Below are positions 36,351 to 44,504 of a stretch of DNA of 64,000 nucleotides, piece after piece. A model generated the notes under the pieces. It worked only from the letters and a program-made list of their open reading frames with translations. It ran no database searches and was not told the DNA's origin. The position numbers and the translations under genes are program-made. The number at the start of each line of letters is the position of its first letter. Position 1 is the stretch's first letter. Source of the stretch: JAJZXY01 sp046706185 (GTDB lineage: Archaea > Thermoplasmatota > Thermoplasmata > Sysuiplasmatales > Sysuiplasmataceae); the NCBI GenBank assembly GCA_046706185.1, contig JBJKPR010000034.1, forward strand, positions 10,721 to 74,720. Reading direction: 5' to 3'.

Positions 36351-36505
36351 CATCGAAGTTGATTGCTCTTGTCTGAAAGTTGAATTTTGCGAACGCAATC
36401 TGTTTTCGGTTACGGGTCATTTTTCGGCGAATCGTAATATTTTGCCTTACAGGTTCGGCATTGGACTTATGAGCTGCAAACCGCTATTTTTGTCAAGTTG
36501 ATAGT

Positions 36506-36856
36506 ATGAGTTCTCCAGAAAATGCAAGCTATGTACTGGTCCATAGCGCCGACAGGGGCGAGATCAAGATTGAGATTGATGAGGACGGGTTCCTCGTCAA
36601 TCCAGGTGACTGGTGTCGCGAGTTTGCGCTTGAAATCGCGAAGGACGAGGGCATTGACCAGGTGACCGACGACCACTGGAAGGTCATCAACTATCTGAGG
36701 GATTACTACACCAAATACGACAGCTGCCCGCCGATAAGAATGGTTGTCAAGGAAACGGGCTTTGACCTGAAGTCAATATACAGACTGTTCCCAACCGGAC
36801 CTGCAAAGGGAGCATGCAGGCTGGCCGGAGCGCCCAAGCCAACCGGCTGCGTCTGA
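36506..36856 (+). CDS. dsrC: DsrC, sulfur-carrier protein of dissimilatory sulfite reductase
   Basis: A 116-residue DsrC/TusE-family protein. Both redox cysteines of true DsrC are present in the C-terminal arm, Cys104 (KGACRL) and Cys115 (PTGCV), eleven residues apart, so it can form the DsrC trisulfide with sulfite-derived sulfur; TusE proteins keep only the last one. The core has the family's WxxxxALEIAKDEGI and helix-turn-helix-like segment. It is the first gene of the dsr locus. No strong ribosome binding site is seen; an AT-rich GTAATATTTTG at 36430-36440 may be the promoter, giving a leader of about 45 bases. Confidence 0.93.
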   Translation: MSSPENASYVLVHSADRGEIKIEIDEDGFLVNPGDWCREFALEIAKDEGIDQVTDDHWKVINYLRDYYTKYDSCPPIRMVVKETGFDLKSIYRLFPTGPAKGACRLAGAPKPTGCV

Positions 36857-36858
36857 CC

Positions 36859-37158
36859 ATGATATACATAGCGTGCCCTTTGTGCGGCTACACAATTGAC
36901 ATTTTCAGCGAGGAGGACCTGAAGAGCCCTGTGAGGGCAAAGAGGATGAGATACCTATCGACAAGGGACCAGGTCTGTCCGAACTGCGTGAACGCAATTG
37001 GACGGTGTGAGAAGATAGAGGCTGCAGAGCAGGACATACCGCTGCTGCGGGTGACGGCAGACGACGACGTGAAGAGGGGGCTGGTCGAATTCTGCCGGAA
37101 GAAAGGGTATGCGGTGGCAACCGGCTATGCTCTTGAACATTTCAAGGAGGGGAAATAA
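36859..37158 (+). CDS. Unknown zinc-ribbon protein inside the dsr operon
   Basis: A 99-residue protein starting two bases after the dsrC stop and ending one base into dsrA (TAATG). Two cysteine pairs, CPLC near residue 6 and CPNC near residue 40 with a further Cys soon after (GRC), are set up to bind zinc or an iron-sulfur cluster. The rest is a charged alpha/beta segment. It is not DsrD, whose winged-helix pattern is absent, and no other Dsr family was recognised. The tight coupling on both sides argues that it serves the sulfite reductase, for example in assembly or electron transfer; that is inference. The upstream frame to 36814 lies within dsrC. Confidence 0.8.
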   Translation: MIYIACPLCGYTIDIFSEEDLKSPVRAKRMRYLSTRDQVCPNCVNAIGRCEKIEAAEQDIPLLRVTADDDVKRGLVEFCRKKGYAVATGYALEHFKEGK

Positions 37159-38339
37159 TGGCGGAGGTACCGCCCGAGGTAAAGAAAGGAAGGGAGATGC
37201 TAGATGAGGTTGCGAAGGGGGAATGGCCGAATTTCCTGAGGGAGGCCAGAAAGACAAGGTATCCGGTCGATCTCTACGGTACGGCACTTTCTATGAAGCG
37301 TGACCTGTTCACGACGGGGGGATACGTCTCAGTTCCCGGCGCGCCAACAGGTATTCTGATGCGGGTCACGAGCAGGCCAGACATAGGCGAGAACACGAAT
37401 GTTGTGAGGGTCCTGATACCGTCGGGAAACTTCGTGACGTCCGACATGCTCGACAAGTACTGCGACTTCGCTGACGACTACGGTGTAGGCATGCTCCACG
37501 CCCTGACAACGGGGCAGGATATCGAGATCCCGGGCATTCCAAAGGATCGGATAAAGGAATTTGTCACCGACTTCAGAGCGGCAGGGATGGAGATAGGCTC
37601 GACGGGTGATGCGTTCAGAACAACGACGACGTGTGTCGGCTCCGCTCTCTGCGAACACTCATGCTACGACACAATGGGCGCGAGGGACAGCTTCTACGAC
37701 CGTTTCAACGAATACGCGAAGTATCCTACCTTTCCACACAAATTCAAGGTGAAAATGTCCGGATGCCCGCTGGACTGTGCCAGGGTCACTCAGAAGGCTG
37801 ACTTCGGAATAGTGGGTTCGTGGGAGGGTGCGCCTACGGTACGTCAGGAGGCGCTCTCGAAGCTGGAGGAGGACGCTCTCAGGGAAATAGTCGCCTCCTG
37901 TCCTACAGGTGCGATAACAAGGACAAACGGGGGAATAAGCATCAAAGGCGAGGACTGCACACAGTGCATGGCGTGCATAAGGACGGGCAAAGGCGCCCTG
38001 GCTCCTGGGGAAAAGAAGAAGTTCCTTATTTACGTGGGCGGCAAGCTACGCGGAAAGAAAGGACCAATGTCGTCCAAGATGCTTACCACCCGCGACTCCA
38101 TCGACAGCACCTTTGACCTGCTGGAGAAGGTGGTCGACGCATGGTCGGAGCACGCAGCCAGAAAGGAGAGGCTGGGCGACATGATATTCCGCCTCGGCAT
38201 GAAAGGTTTCCTTGACCTGATCAACATGAAGGCGGAGGCACACAACGTCAGGGACCTGCGGACTAATGTCTTCTATGCTGTCAGCGGGGAGGAGAGAAAG
38301 AAGATACCCGAAGATGTGGACAGGGGGCGAACGGCATGA
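37158..38339 (+). CDS. dsrA: Dissimilatory sulfite reductase subunit alpha, DsrA
   Basis: Catalyses six-electron sulfite reduction with siroheme coupled to a 4Fe-4S cluster. The cluster/siroheme ligands are CX5C at Cys159/Cys165 and CX3C at Cys203/Cys207 (MSGCPLDC). A ferredoxin domain is inserted, with Cys248 in SCPTG and Cys267/270/273 in CTQCMAC. Length 393 is at the short end of the family. AGGAGGGG precedes the ATG; the gene overlaps its upstream neighbour by one base and dsrB by four (ATGA). Presence of dsrB, dsrC and dsrMK excludes an assimilatory or anaerobic AsrC-type enzyme. Confidence 0.95.
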   Translation: MAEVPPEVKKGREMLDEVAKGEWPNFLREARKTRYPVDLYGTALSMKRDLFTTGGYVSVPGAPTGILMRVTSRPDIGENTNVVRVLIPSGNFVTSDMLDKYCDFADDYGVGMLHALTTGQDIEIPGIPKDRIKEFVTDFRAAGMEIGSTGDAFRTTTTCVGSALCEHSCYDTMGARDSFYDRFNEYAKYPTFPHKFKVKMSGCPLDCARVTQKADFGIVGSWEGAPTVRQEALSKLEEDALREIVASCPTGAITRTNGGISIKGEDCTQCMACIRTGKGALAPGEKKKFLIYVGGKLRGKKGPMSSKMLTTRDSIDSTFDLLEKVVDAWSEHAARKERLGDMIFRLGMKGFLDLINMKAEAHNVRDLRTNVFYAVSGEERKKIPEDVDRGRTA

Positions 38340-39397
38340 TCGAGGGTCCTCCAAGGCCCTACGCGGACTACCTTCCGCAGGCAATCAAGGGTTCGGTGGG
38401 CAAGTGGGTCGGGCATGACATAGTTGAGCCGGGCATCATTGAGCACAGGGACTCCGAGGGCAGGAAGGTATACACAGTCAAGGCCGCGTCAACGCCCAAC
38501 GCAAGGTACAGCACAGAAACAATGAGGAAAATATCCTCTATAGCCAGGAAGTATGCCGGCGGTTCAATGCGTTTCACCCAGGCACTCAACATGGAGTTCA
38601 TAACCGACAGCGCCGAAAATGCGAGGGCGCTCAGAAAGGAACTCAACGAACTTGGTTTCCCCGTCGGCGGATGGGGAAAGCACCTGTGGAACATGACAAG
38701 CTGCGCCGGTTTCTTCCACTGCGCCCTGGCAGCCACCGACTCGCCTTCAGTGCTGCAGAGCATCGCAAACGACATCTCCGGCTATTTCAACAGGGAAGAA
38801 CTGCCTGCAAAGCTCGCAATCTCCGTATCGGGCTGCCCGAGCGCATGCGGCGGCAGTTTCCTGCCAGACATATCAGTCTGCGGTCTCCACACAGAGATAC
38901 CTGCGGTGACGGAGGATGTCAAGAAGTGCGACATGCAGGGCACCGCCTACACATGCCCCGTGGGTGCTATCCAGCTCAAGCAGCTCGCCGGAGGAGAAAG
39001 GACGATAGAAATCAGGGAAAAGCTGTGCATCGGGTGCGGGCTTTGTGTCGGCGCATGTTCCGGCATTATATTCAGGACACCAGAAGAGACGGATGGACAC
39101 GCGATAATCATCGGGGGCAAGGCATCCGCCTCTCCTTATGGAACGACGCTTGGAAGGGTCGTTGTACCATTCATGCCCAATGAACCGCCGAACTATCCGA
39201 AGACAGTGAGGGTCATAAGGAGGATCATTGAGACATGGAATGATGACGCAGCGGACGGCGAGAGAATAGCCGACTGGGTGGAAAGGATAGGCTGGGAGAA
39301 ATTCTTCGAGAAGACTGGTCTTCCGTTCTTCGAGCAGAGTATGGAATACCTCGACATAAGGGGCATAACGACACTCAGGAACGGGAGCGGAAAGTAG
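38336..39397 (+). CDS. dsrB: Dissimilatory sulfite reductase subunit beta, DsrB
   Basis: A 353-residue beta subunit, paralogous to DsrA. Cys123/Cys129 (CX5C) and Cys167/Cys171 (CPSAC) bind the siroheme-coupled cluster; the ferredoxin insert has Cys207 (TCPVG) and Cys231/234/237/241 (CIGCGLCVGAC). It forms the alpha2-beta2 enzyme with DsrA; DsrC inserts its C-terminal arm between the subunits. Translation is coupled to dsrA by an ATGA overlap. Whether this enzyme works in the reductive direction cannot be read from these motifs alone. Confidence 0.95.
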   Translation: MIEGPPRPYADYLPQAIKGSVGKWVGHDIVEPGIIEHRDSEGRKVYTVKAASTPNARYSTETMRKISSIARKYAGGSMRFTQALNMEFITDSAENARALRKELNELGFPVGGWGKHLWNMTSCAGFFHCALAATDSPSVLQSIANDISGYFNREELPAKLAISVSGCPSACGGSFLPDISVCGLHTEIPAVTEDVKKCDMQGTAYTCPVGAIQLKQLAGGERTIEIREKLCIGCGLCVGACSGIIFRTPEETDGHAIIIGGKASASPYGTTLGRVVVPFMPNEPPNYPKTVRVIRRIIETWNDDAADGERIADWVERIGWEKFFEKTGLPFFEQSMEYLDIRGITTLRNGSGK

Positions 39398-39416
39398 TAA
39401 TGGTCAGGATAAGCCC

Positions 39417-40166
39417 ATGACAGACGTAGTATCGATTGTTGTCTCCGCCTACGCCTATCTCTCCGTGTTCGTTCTGCTGGTGGGCTCCGCTGTGATTGTC
39501 GTGAGGTGGATATTCAAACGCAAGGGACCCACGGACACATATCTCGGATACCCAAAACTTTTCACCTACCCCGGCCAGAACACCAGGCTAAGTGCGTTCA
39601 AGAACATACTTGCCAGAATGCTCCTTTTCAGCAGCGCGAAGGAGGACCCCTTCATCAGGGTCACAGGCCTCGTCTTTCACTGGAGCCTGTGGCTTATCAT
39701 AATAGTCCACTTCGATCTCGTGTTCTACCCGTCCCTGGAGGCAGCAGGCATTTCCCAGGGGTTCCTCGAGGCAGCAGGCGACTACATTGGAACCACCTTG
39801 GGCGTCCTGCTCGTTGTATCGGGATTGGCGCTGTTCGGGAGAAGGATAGCCAACCCGTACATGCGGAAAATAAGTTTTGCCTCCGACTACTTTGCCATTC
39901 TTCTCATAGTGGCCGTCGGAACCGCAGGTCTCCTCGTGAGGCTTCTCCTTCCTGCAGACTTCGCTTACACCCAGGCAGGGCCTTATGTTCTCTCGCTTGT
40001 AAGCTTCGCCCCCGTGGCGGTGCCAGATTCTCCTCTTTTCATTGTGCATATGATGCTCGCCTCCACACTTATCATCTATTTTCCGCTGAGCAAGCTGGTG
40101 CATCCCTTCTCCTTTTTCACGAACCCCACAGTGCACGCACTCGCCCAGGATGGTGGCGGAAAATGA
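39417..40166 (+). CDS. dsrM: DsrM-like membrane cytochrome b subunit
   Basis: A 249-residue membrane protein of the nitrate reductase gamma/HdrE type with about six helices. Histidines suited to bind b-type heme lie in GLVFHWSLW and IIIVHFDLVF, in LFIVHMM, and in SKLVHPFSFF. It would oxidise quinol (or menaquinol) and feed electrons to DsrK, which reduces the DsrC trisulfide. It starts 19 bases after dsrB and overlaps dsrK by four bases (ATGA). No dsrJ, dsrO or dsrP is present, so the complex is the two-subunit DsrMK form seen in several archaea and Gram-positive bacteria. Confidence 0.88.
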   Translation: MTDVVSIVVSAYAYLSVFVLLVGSAVIVVRWIFKRKGPTDTYLGYPKLFTYPGQNTRLSAFKNILARMLLFSSAKEDPFIRVTGLVFHWSLWLIIIVHFDLVFYPSLEAAGISQGFLEAAGDYIGTTLGVLLVVSGLALFGRRIANPYMRKISFASDYFAILLIVAVGTAGLLVRLLLPADFAYTQAGPYVLSLVSFAPVAVPDSPLFIVHMMLASTLIIYFPLSKLVHPFSFFTNPTVHALAQDGGGK

Positions 40167-41548
40167 AACCGAAGATAAGGAATATTATCCTCGAGAGCCC
40201 GAGCGGAAAGGCGGAGGAGTGGCTTTCCAGGCAGAAGAACATCGAGTGGGCAGAGGAGACAAAGCCGAGAAAGGCGAAGGACTCTTCGCTAAAGCAGCTG
40301 AAAATCGAGAGGAACGAGGACGCAGGCATATTCGCCGATCGGTTCAAGGCGCTCAGGAACAGCAGGGCGTTCGTCGATTTCATGGAGAGCTGCACAAGGT
40401 GCGGCATATGCATAGACAAGTGCCATTTCTTCATTTCCACCGGGGACGTCAACAACACGCCTGTTGGAAGAGCCAATCTTGCAAGAAGGCTTTACAGAAA
40501 GGGAAGGAGGCTTTCCGCCAGCGACGTAGACCTGAACAGGCTGTTTTCCTACTACTACCAGTGCACTGAATGCAGGCGCTGTTCCTATTTCTGTCCGCAG
40601 GGCATTGACCAGTCGGAAATAACGAGAAACGTCAGGGACGTGATGACAAACATGGGCATGCTGCCCGAGTATGTTGCGGCAACGCTGTCCCAAGTATACA
40701 GGACAGGCAACAACATGGGTCTCAACAGCATGGCGATCGGGTCAGCTGTCGACTTTGTGAAGGAGGAGATGGAGGAGGAAACGGGCAGGAAGATAGATAT
40801 CCCTCTTGACAAGCCCAGGGCGGACATGCTCTTCGTTCCCTCGTCAGCAGACCTTATAGTGAACAACGACACGCTGAAGGGTTATGCCAAGGTTCTCCAC
40901 GTTCTCAAGGCAGACTGGACTATATCAACCAACACCGCGGAGGCGGCAAACTTCGGCACCTTTGCGAGCGAGAAGATACTGAGGGACCTCGGAGACATGG
41001 TTGTTGCCGAGGCAGTGAAAAAGGGCGTGAAGCAGGTTGTCTGGGGAGAATGCGGGCACGGGTGGAGGACGGCCAACAACTACGTGCGATACAGGCTTGC
41101 GGAACACGGAATTGCACTGCAGCACATCCACCAGCTCACTGACAGGGCAATCCAGAGGAAGCAGATAAAGGTGGACAGGAACAGGAACGACGACCTGTAC
41201 AACTACCACGACCCCTGCAACCTTGCCAGAGGGGGAAACCTCGTAGACGAGCCCAGACGTGTTCTCAAGGCTGTTGTGAGGGAAACGGTTGAGGCTGAGT
41301 TCACAAGGGAAAAGACGCTCTGCTGCGGCGCGGGAGGCGGTCTCCTGGCAGACGAGAAGGAGTGGAATGACGCCAGGGCATGGGCCGGGTGGCCGTCCAC
41401 GTACTACGCGTGGAAGACAGGCGCCCACTATCTGATATCGCCATGCGCTATAGACAAGGCGCAGTTTCCGTATGTGATCGGATATCACAAGGTAGACATG
41501 ATCATGAAGGGTCTGATGGACCTGGTGGGGTACGCTATAGAGGTGTAA
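40163..41548 (+). CDS. dsrK: DsrK, heterodisulfide-reductase-like catalytic subunit
   Basis: A 461-residue cytoplasmic HdrD-like protein. Two 4Fe-4S motifs are at Cys77/80/83/87 and Cys134/137/140/144. The C-terminal catalytic region has the CCG-type motifs NYHDPCNLARGG and TLCCGAGGG, plus ISPCAIDK, which bind the cluster that cleaves disulfide or trisulfide bonds in HdrB/HdrD. It should reduce the DsrC trisulfide with electrons from DsrM. ATG 40163 overlaps the dsrM stop; the open frame extends back to 39506 within dsrM but that part shows no family pattern. Confidence 0.93.
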   Translation: MKPKIRNIILESPSGKAEEWLSRQKNIEWAEETKPRKAKDSSLKQLKIERNEDAGIFADRFKALRNSRAFVDFMESCTRCGICIDKCHFFISTGDVNNTPVGRANLARRLYRKGRRLSASDVDLNRLFSYYYQCTECRRCSYFCPQGIDQSEITRNVRDVMTNMGMLPEYVAATLSQVYRTGNNMGLNSMAIGSAVDFVKEEMEEETGRKIDIPLDKPRADMLFVPSSADLIVNNDTLKGYAKVLHVLKADWTISTNTAEAANFGTFASEKILRDLGDMVVAEAVKKGVKQVVWGECGHGWRTANNYVRYRLAEHGIALQHIHQLTDRAIQRKQIKVDRNRNDDLYNYHDPCNLARGGNLVDEPRRVLKAVVRETVEAEFTREKTLCCGAGGGLLADEKEWNDARAWAGWPSTYYAWKTGAHYLISPCAIDKAQFPYVIGYHKVDMIMKGLMDLVGYAIEV

Positions 41549-41551
41549 ACA

Positions 41552-41929
41552 ATGAACGTGGGAATAATTCTTGGAACAAACAGGCTGTCTGGGCTGAAGT
41601 TTGCTGGAATAGAGGCGGGGATGAGGGCATCCATGGGAGACAATGTGATGATATTCGTCACAATGGACGCGATCAGGGCGTTCCTCAAGGAACCAGAGAT
41701 AGACGAGGGCGGCGGTGCGTCAACGATGCTTACACAGAAGGACCCTGACTTCAGGAAGCTGTTTGTCGATGCAAAGGCTGACGGGTTCTGCAAGATATAT
41801 GCCTGCTACTTTGCCGCCCACCTGTTCGGGGCGGAGATGAAGGATTTCGGGGACCTTATTGACGACATCTGGGGTGTGACAAAGTTCGCTGTGGAGACAG
41901 ATGACGCGCAGATAATATCGATATGGTAG
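41552..41929 (+). CDS. DsrE-like protein
   Basis: A 125-residue protein of the DsrE/DsrF-like fold: an N-terminal strand NVGIILGTNRLSGLKFAGIEAGM, a strand-helix VMIFVTMDAIRAFL, and a KIYACYFAAHLFGAEMKDFGDLIDDIWGV segment with Cys near residue 86. DsrE proteins can carry sulfur on a cysteine. Here it stands alone and not with DsrF and DsrH, so it is not the oxidative DsrEFH complex. Start is three bases after dsrK. It might deliver or accept sulfur from DsrC; role is inferred. Confidence 0.78.
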   Translation: MNVGIILGTNRLSGLKFAGIEAGMRASMGDNVMIFVTMDAIRAFLKEPEIDEGGGASTMLTQKDPDFRKLFVDAKADGFCKIYACYFAAHLFGAEMKDFGDLIDDIWGVTKFAVETDDAQIISIW

Positions 41930-41938
41930 GTGTGTGTT

Positions 41939-42706
41939 TTGCCTGTCACGGGAAAGGTGTACTTCGTCGGGGCCGGTCCGGGAGACAGGGAGCTGCTGAC
42001 GCTCAGGGCTCTCAGGCTGCTTGTCAGCTGCGACACAGTCATCTACGACAGCCTGATCACAGATGACATAATGGCCATTGTCCCTGAGAGGGTGGAGAAG
42101 ATTGCAATAAGACCCAGTCCAAGGGAGAAAGGCATGTCTGTCGACGAAATAGGCAGCGTTGCCGGGCAGAAAGCACTCCAGGGCAGGACAGTCGTCAGGC
42201 TGAAGAGCGGTGACCCGCTTGTATTCAGCAGGATCGGCGAGGAAATGGACTGCCTCAACGAGCTTGGCGTGGAATACGAAATCGTGCCAGGCATTTCCTC
42301 CGTGTTCTATTCGGCTGCCGCTTCGGGAACAATGCTGACAGACCGCAGGTTTTCCTCCTCGTTTGCAGTTGTGACGGCGCACGAAGCAAAGAAGAAACAG
42401 CACTCCAGCGTCGACTGGGAAATGCTTGCCAGGTCGGTCGATGTGATTGTCGTCCTCATGGGCGCCTCCAATATGCCCGACTACTGCAGGAAGCTGCGTG
42501 ACGCAGGGGTGGACGGCAGGTGTGCGGTCTCCCTCGTGGGCAACGCGTCGAGGAAGGACCAGGTTGTGTCCACGATCACACTTGACGAGGCATGCGACGG
42601 CCAGGCGCAGGTCCCGAGCGACTTGTGCACAGTCATCATCAGCAGGAACAAGATCGCCACAGCCCATGCGATTGAAATTCCAGTCGCGCTGTTCGAGACA
42701 GCATGA
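41939..42706 (+). CDS. cobA: Uroporphyrinogen-III C-methyltransferase (SUMT)
   Basis: Makes precorrin-2, the first step from uroporphyrinogen III to siroheme, the cofactor of DsrAB. The 255-residue protein has the SAM-binding VGAGPGDRELLTLRA at the start, VVRLKSGDPLVFSRIGEE near residue 85, and VPGISS and DRRFSSSFAVVTAHE in the middle, all SUMT markers. The TTG at 41939, with TAGGTG upstream, is preferred; GTG 41930 is also in frame directly after the dsrE stop. It is in the dsr operon by spacing, a direct link of cofactor supply to enzyme. Confidence 0.92.
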   Translation: MPVTGKVYFVGAGPGDRELLTLRALRLLVSCDTVIYDSLITDDIMAIVPERVEKIAIRPSPREKGMSVDEIGSVAGQKALQGRTVVRLKSGDPLVFSRIGEEMDCLNELGVEYEIVPGISSVFYSAAASGTMLTDRRFSSSFAVVTAHEAKKKQHSSVDWEMLARSVDVIVVLMGASNMPDYCRKLRDAGVDGRCAVSLVGNASRKDQVVSTITLDEACDGQAQVPSDLCTVIISRNKIATAHAIEIPVALFETA

Positions 42707-42850
42707 TCCTGCCGCCGGAACAAATGACCGTCCGCCACGTTTTCAATGCATTCGCCATGCCGAAACCAAGCGGATACACAGCATCGGCGAGTGACCGCGG
42801 ATGGCCGGGTGGCTTCTCAGCACAGCGGCCGGCCCCTCTCTTCTGCATGG

Positions 42851-42857
42851 TTTATAA
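42851..42857 (+). promoter_or_regulatory. TATA box of the precorrin-2 dehydrogenase gene
   Basis: TTTATAA, centre 33 bases before ATG 42887; it suggests this gene has its own promoter besides read-through from the dsr operon. Confidence 0.5.
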
Positions 42858-42886
42858 CTGTCCACCGCAATACAATCGTGGGTGAC

Positions 42887-43513
42887 ATGGACTACCTGCC
42901 CGTAATGCTGAATGTCTCAGACAGGGACGTTGTGATCATAGGCGGAGGGGAAGCAGCTTACAAGAAGGCAAGAAACCTGAGCCCGCACTGCAGCTCCATA
43001 ACCGTCATAGCCTCAAGCTTCTCAAGCGGGATGACCGAGATGCCTGTAACACGGGTGACTATGGAGATTTCCAGCTTGAGCCAGGTGGACAAGTTTCTGA
43101 AGGGCAGTAGCATAGTCATTATTGCGACAGATGACCCCCCACTGAATGACATGCTTGAGGCAGCATGCAGGCAGCGCGGGTTGCTATTCAACCGGGTCGA
43201 TCGCGCTGACAGCCCGTTTATCTTTCCAGCCACCTTCGACGTTCATGGGGCGGTGGTGTCTGTATCCACGAAGGGGAAGTCGCCATCGCTCGCAAGGTTC
43301 CTCAGCCAGCTGCTGCGCAAGGACATTGAACCGTACGCCAGGGCTCTTCCTGTGCTCGAACGACTTCGCAGTGATGTTGCGTTGAAGCCGATGGAGGAGA
43401 GGGTCGACTACTTCAATGAGCTTCTCTCCGAACCCGAGTTCTGGGATCTTGTCGCAAGGGGGCAGATGGAAGACGCCTATGAGCATGGCCGCCGGCTTGC
43501 AGGCTCGAGGTAG
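42887..43513 (+). CDS. Precorrin-2 dehydrogenase / sirohydrochlorin ferrochelatase-like (siroheme synthase N-terminal type)
   Basis: A 208-residue protein of the CysG-N/Met8/SirC type. After the opening MDYLPVMLNVSDRDVVIIGGGEAAYKKA comes the Rossmann motif; VIIATDDPPLND, NRVDRADSPFIFPATF and VSVSTKGKSPSLARFLSQLLR follow as in all members. It oxidises precorrin-2 to sirohydrochlorin with NAD and may also insert iron. With the SUMT gene it completes most of siroheme synthesis. Start ATG 42887 is supported by the promoter; the open frame reaches back to 42746 without conserved sequence. Confidence 0.9.
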   Translation: MDYLPVMLNVSDRDVVIIGGGEAAYKKARNLSPHCSSITVIASSFSSGMTEMPVTRVTMEISSLSQVDKFLKGSSIVIIATDDPPLNDMLEAACRQRGLLFNRVDRADSPFIFPATFDVHGAVVSVSTKGKSPSLARFLSQLLRKDIEPYARALPVLERLRSDVALKPMEERVDYFNELLSEPEFWDLVARGQMEDAYEHGRRLAGSR

Positions 43514-43606
43514 ACGTTCGGGGAAACAGGCATGCATTGCGCTGCCTGCCGATGCAGGGAAATCAGGAAAGAAATGGTTTATGTTCCGGTCAGGCGGCCG
43601 GAGCGA

Positions 43607-44287
43607 TCAGTGTTTGGTCACAGTGCTCTGGGCTGCCTGCCGCTGGGCTGTTTTCATGCCGAGGGGGAACAGAGGCAGCGGGCCCTTCAGACCAGCCTTC
43701 TCCCACCTGTCGTTTATGATCACCGCTCCAGCGAGGTAAGTGGTGAAGAAGACGTCAATTACACCTGCTATGCCAGCGGGCAGCACGGCGCCAGGCATCG
43801 CGCCCATGATCGTCCCTGCATCAGTCAGGGTGAGCAGGGGTATTGCCCAGAGGATGAATGTGACCAGCAGGAAGAAAAGCATCAGGTTGTGGACAAGCGT
43901 CATCCTGAAACTGCCTATCCAGTAGATGAATGTCATGAACACGAACGCAAGCGCCATCATGCCTACAAGATGCGCATGCATGACGTCGGTCAGCCATCCA
44001 AGCTTGAGGAAGACTGTCAGCACTCCGAATGTTAGGAAAAAACCGGAGTATGTTCCAAACGCAGTTGCTCCAAACGTGTTTCCGTTGTTGTACTCCCAGT
44101 TAGCGGCAACAAGAAGAAACAGGCCGCTGAACACCAGAGCAGGCGCCATAAGCGTCAAATGCTCATCCCACCCAAAAAGCCCAAGCGCGTAAAACGACAG
44201 GATCATGAGACCGAAACCGTACGCGAAAATGCCCAGGCTCGTTGGATCTCCTTTCTTCTTTTCTTCTTCCAATATTCCACCCCACAT
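43607..44287 (-). CDS. AceTr-family (GPR1/FUN34/YaaH, SatP-like) acetate/succinate transporter
   Basis: A 226-residue membrane protein with six helices. It begins with the family pattern DPTSLGIFAYGFGLMILSFYALGLFG (NPAPLGL-type motif with Asp in the first place), then TFGATAFGTYSGFFLTF and the LGWLTDVM and HAHLVGMMALAFVFMTFIYWIG helices. Members move acetate or succinate with protons. It is convergent with the siroheme gene and divergent from the HTH_10 regulator. Uptake of acetate fits the acyl-CoA genes just to the right. Confidence 0.87.
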   Translation of the reverse strand: MWGGILEEEKKKGDPTSLGIFAYGFGLMILSFYALGLFGWDEHLTLMAPALVFSGLFLLVAANWEYNNGNTFGATAFGTYSGFFLTFGVLTVFLKLGWLTDVMHAHLVGMMALAFVFMTFIYWIGSFRMTLVHNLMLFFLLVTFILWAIPLLTLTDAGTIMGAMPGAVLPAGIAGVIDVFFTTYLAGAVIINDRWEKAGLKGPLPLFPLGMKTAQRQAAQSTVTKH

Positions 44288-44504
44288 TCAACGTCCGAGT
44301 TCAATGTGTGTGAATACTATTTTCATGCGTGCGTATATGTCGATTGGCTTACAGATGAGGCACTATGTACCTTGGCTAACGGACATCCGGGGGTGCCGCT
44401 GCCTTATTGTTCTACGAAAATCGGCGCTTTTCAGCGACTGCGGCTCTGTTTACTTATACAGGTACGTTCATACTTCACCTCACAGTCTTGGGAGTTTGGT
44501 GTGA

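Noticed and set aside
39506..40162. Upstream extension of the dsrK frame, giving a 680-residue protein
   Set aside because: It lies entirely within dsrM in another frame, has an arginine- and histidine-rich composition without any domain, and dsrK has a coupled ATG at 40163.
44074..44448. Any claim that the AceTr protein works only on acetate
   Set aside because: Family members also take succinate and other acids, and the sequence motif has a variant first residue; specificity was left open.
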